From: Palaemon carinicauda
Taxonomy: Eukaryota > Arthropoda > Malacostraca > Decapoda > Palaemonidae
Direction of reading: 5' to 3'
Assembly: GCF_036898095.1 (NCBI RefSeq)
Contig: NC_090751.1
Location: 78,636,937 to 78,700,936, forward strand
DNA length: 64,000 bases
Shown here: positions 61,515-64,000 of the stretch, in pieces
Numbering within the stretch: position 1 is the first letter of the stretch
Layout: each line of letters begins with the position of its first letter
Translations under genes and position numbers: made by a program
Notes under the pieces: generated by a model
What the model saw: the letters and a program-made list of their open reading frames with translations, nothing else
Told to the model about the DNA's origin: nothing
The model's database searches: none

Positions 61515-62300
61515 ATGGAATACGAACAAGAGAATGTGACCAAGACTACATATGCAAATAAGTTGAAATCAAGAAACACTTTGGTTATAAAATCTACGGA
61601 GGATAATAAGAAGGCTTCAGATATCAAGAAAACTATCATGAAGAAGATAAACACGAATGTCGAACAGGTCAAAACCTCTAAACAAGGCCACTTGGTAGTT
61701 AATTTTGCGGATAAAACTGGGTTAGAAAAGGTTAAAAATGACTTAGAAGAGGTCAAGAATGACATTAAGGTAGAAGTAGATAAAAAGGATCTACTTAAAC
61801 CGAAGATCAAGGTCTGCAATACTGATGAAAATGAAGATGATATAATTGCCAGTATAATGGAGAAGGATGAATGGTTGAATGATATATGTGAAAATGAAGA
61901 GGACTTTAAATTGACCCGGAAGTTTAAATCAAGAGAAAGCGGTAAATTACACGTCATTATAAAGTGTAGTCCAACTATCAGGAAAGTCTTCCGTAAAAGG
62001 GATGATAGAGTATATACCACGCTTGGAGGATGCTGTAAAATCTATGATTCCTACAATGTATTTCAGTGTTATAAATGCCAGGAATTTGGTCATACTGCCG
62101 AAAATTGTAGCAAGACTCAGGTATGTGCCAAGTGTAGCCAGGATCATCGAACCATGGATTGTACTGTAAATACGTTAAAGTGTCATAACTGCACAGTGAG
62201 GAATTACAATGATACGAATCATAAGACATATGACGATAACTGTAAAGTATACAAGGAGGAGCTTACCAGGATAAAAAATAGAACCGATCATGGGGTCTAG
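61515..62300 (+). CDS. LINE ORF1, gag-like zinc-knuckle protein
   Basis: 261 codons from an ATG at 61515. A Lys/Glu-rich N-terminal half is followed by an RRM-like middle (LVVNFADKTGLEKVKNDLEE) and three Cys/His motifs: CYKCQEFGHTAENC, CAKCSQDHRTMDC and CHNCTVRNYNDTNH...C. This is the standard ORF1 of jockey/CR1/I-type LINEs, which binds element RNA. The stop TAG overlaps ORF2 by 11 bases in another frame. No internal stops, so likely a recent insertion. Confidence 0.88.
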   Translation: MEYEQENVTKTTYANKLKSRNTLVIKSTEDNKKASDIKKTIMKKINTNVEQVKTSKQGHLVVNFADKTGLEKVKNDLEEVKNDIKVEVDKKDLLKPKIKVCNTDENEDDIIASIMEKDEWLNDICENEEDFKLTRKFKSRESGKLHVIIKCSPTIRKVFRKRDDRVYTTLGGCCKIYDSYNVFQCYKCQEFGHTAENCSKTQVCAKCSQDHRTMDCTVNTLKCHNCTVRNYNDTNHKTYDDNCKVYKEELTRIKNRTDHGV

Positions 62301-63333
62301 CCCATTGGTTAAGTGTGGTCTGATAAATATTCAATCGGTGGGGAATAAAACCATAAAGATTAGAAATCTTATTAACGAAATGGAATTAGATTTATGCTTA
62401 TTAACGGAAACTTGGTTGCAGGGAAATATTAGTGATAACTCAAAGATTCAGGAGATGACGCCGTGTACTCACGATTTCTACCACGTACCAAGAAAGGACA
62501 AAACTGGAGGAGGAGTGGGTGTCTTTGTGTCGAAAACCTTCTCTAGGGTTTCTATCATGAATGAAATAGTATTTGAAACGTTTGAATATATCAAACTGAC
62601 AAGAAACAATAAGGTATTGAATATAATATCAATATATAGACCACCAGGGAGTAATAGGACGAAATTCATTGAAGAATTTAGTATTCTTGTTGGTGTGGTG
62701 GGCGATATCAAAAATACATTAATTGGTGGAGACTTCAACTGTTGGGTAGATGATGAAAATGATAATAAGGCTAAAGAACTCAAGGAAGTATTTGAGATGT
62801 TTAATTTAATAAACAGTGTTTTGGTATCAACGTCAGTAGGTGGTCATACACTCGACTTGGTCATATGTGGAAAAGACTCAGACCTAATAAAAAACCTTGA
62901 AGTGAATCCAGACTTTGAGATCTCAAAAACACATAAACTCATCACCTTTAATGTTAATATAAATTGCACCAGAGTATTGAAAAAAAAATGGATCACATAT
63001 AGGGAACGGGAAAATTTTGATGCTGAGAATTTTATTGAAGCTAGTGTAGTGCAAATGTCTTGTGTGAACACACAATGTGAACATATGGTAGACATAGAAT
63101 ATGTTGGGTGCTATACCAAGAAATACAACGACAATTTTGGAAAAATGTATGATACCATGTGTCCCATAAAGAACAAACAAATAGTGGTACGCGAAAATGT
63201 TAGATGGTATAATAGTCAGCTATTAAAAGCAAAAAGACACAGACGTAAGATGAAGGTAGATGGAAAAGAGCCAAATCCTTACAAGCCAGAAATCTATATA
63301 ATAAGGCCAGAAATGACTATAACATCCTGTTAG
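62290..63333 (+). CDS. LINE ORF2 N-terminus: APE-type endonuclease
   Basis: ATG at 62290. Endonuclease motifs in order: GLINIQSVGNK, LCLLTETWLQ (catalytic Glu), ISIYRPPGSN, LIGGDFNCWVDD (catalytic Asp/Asn) and GGHTLDLVICG. The final motif reads SKTHKLITF where SDH is usual, so the Asp is replaced while the His is kept. The frame ends with TAG at 63331-63333, before the RT. The RT continues in another frame at 63596, so ORF2 has at least one break. Confidence 0.86.
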   Translation: MGSSPLVKCGLINIQSVGNKTIKIRNLINEMELDLCLLTETWLQGNISDNSKIQEMTPCTHDFYHVPRKDKTGGGVGVFVSKTFSRVSIMNEIVFETFEYIKLTRNNKVLNIISIYRPPGSNRTKFIEEFSILVGVVGDIKNTLIGGDFNCWVDDENDNKAKELKEVFEMFNLINSVLVSTSVGGHTLDLVICGKDSDLIKNLEVNPDFEISKTHKLITFNVNINCTRVLKKKWITYRERENFDAENFIEASVVQMSCVNTQCEHMVDIEYVGCYTKKYNDNFGKMYDTMCPIKNKQIVVRENVRWYNSQLLKAKRHRRKMKVDGKEPNPYKPEIYIIRPEMTITSC

Positions 63334-64000
63334 AAAAAAACAAAAAGAAAATTCTACAACGGCGAATGTAAAAAAAAAACAATAACATGAAGGACTTTCA
63401 CAAAAATCTTGATGATTTGATGGGATTAAAGAAAAAATATGTCTTGCCTGACAATGTTGTGCAGAGAGTTTTGCTATATTCTTTAATGAAAAAATTGATA
63501 AAATATATAGAGGTTTCCCCCAAAATCACTTGGAAGGACAGTCAGCTATGCCAGTGAAGGAGGGAAAGAAGTTAATAAAATTTAAGGAAATAAATATGTG
63601 CGACTTGTTAAAGGTTATGAGAGAGATGAAGAATACATATTGTGGAAACGACCCTTTCTCAAACAGTTCAATAAGTGAAGCTCCAAACAAGCAAGTTGTA
63701 TATAATATTTACCTGAACATAATTAACCTAAGTATATCACAATCCTGTTTTCCTAGCTGTGAAAAAACTGCGTTGATCAAACCAATTTACAAAGGGAAAG
63801 GTGATGTAAACGAGCTAAATTCATATAGGCCCATTTCAAATTTATCCTACATGTCAAAGCTTATTGAAAAAGTCATAAGTGAGCAATTATGGGTGCATAT
63901 TGACGAGTTAGAGGTATTCCCGGAAAATCAATCGGCCTACAGAGCTAATCATTCTACAGAAACTACTTTGTGCTCAATAATGAATGATATGATAGGTCTT
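63334..64000 (+). pseudogene. LINE ORF2 reverse transcriptase, partial
   Basis: After a degraded stretch (63334-63560), the frame containing ATG 63596 runs to the window end without a stop. It has FPSCEKTALIKPIYKGKGD, NSYRPISNLSYMSKLIEKVI and FPENQSAYRANHSTETTL, RT motifs of CR1/jockey LINEs. The catalytic FADD box lies beyond the window. Confidence 0.85.

Larger units (their letters stand above)
61491..64000 (+). mobile_element. CR1/jockey-type LINE inserted in BEL-2 D3, continues past window
   Basis: Plus-strand non-LTR element with ORF1 (zinc-knuckle protein) and ORF2 (endonuclease then RT). It starts at about 61491, just after the ttcttcagcc shared with D1 and D2. The 5' part is nearly complete. 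The 3' end and any target duplication lie outside. Confidence 0.88.

Noticed and set aside
61355..62020. Long minus-strand open frame of 221 codons
   Set aside because: It is a chance fusion of the BEL-2 protease frame with antisense LINE ORF1; the plus strand encodes a recognisable zinc-knuckle protein.
61515..62300. Host zinc-finger (CNBP-like) gene
   Set aside because: It is followed, with overlap, by an endonuclease-RT ORF, so it is LINE ORF1.

Overview
This window is eukaryotic and is made almost entirely of transposable elements. I find no convincing host gene, tRNA, rRNA or CRISPR array. The element families (two BEL/Pao LTR retrotransposon families, DIRS-type tyrosine-recombinase elements, LINEs, a piggyBac-like element and long TA microsatellites) suggest an invertebrate. 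The combination of this LINE, this DIRS and the short GTT-tailed retroposon reminds me of decapod crustacean genomes, but that placement is inference.

The main structure is a tandem segmental duplication with a period of about 26.3 kb. Unit 1 is about 5514-31853 and unit 2 about 31854-57152. Each unit reads, left to right: BEL-1 pol and gag (minus strand) and one LTR; a degraded LINE (minus); a direct-repeat-bounded non-coding block with a TA microsatellite; an old DIRS-like element (minus) whose recombinase gene is split by a younger DIRS-like element (plus); then a BEL-2 element (minus). The junction at 31854-31856 joins the BEL-2 leader to the middle of the BEL-1 integrase through a 3-bp microhomology (TTA).

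After duplication the units diverged. Unit 2 lost 6.4 kb of the young DIRS including all its coding sequence. It also gained a 3.5-kb piggyBac-like insert carrying six tandem 371-bp repeats, and a 74-bp retroposon with 9-bp target-site duplications. Unit 1 lost about 440 bp of the old DIRS recombinase. The BEL-2 copy of unit 1 is a mosaic: part of it, including a distinctive RT deletion, matches the third BEL-2 copy (D3) rather than its duplicate.

Outside the duplication, the left edge holds BEL-1 copy A, which shares one LTR (2872-3882) with copy B. The right edge holds BEL-2 copy D3, which shares one LTR (57208-58380) with copy D2. D3 is interrupted at about 61491 by a plus-strand LINE of the CR1/jockey type with intact ORF1 and endonuclease, and that LINE runs off the window. 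Nearly all retrotransposon genes carry stops or frameshifts, so they are annotated as pseudogenes. The best-preserved reading frames are the BEL-2 integrases (27201-28553, 51272-52390), the BEL-2 gag at 30813-31628 and the LINE ORFs at 61515-63333. Coordinates of repeat borders were read by eye and may be off by a few bases.
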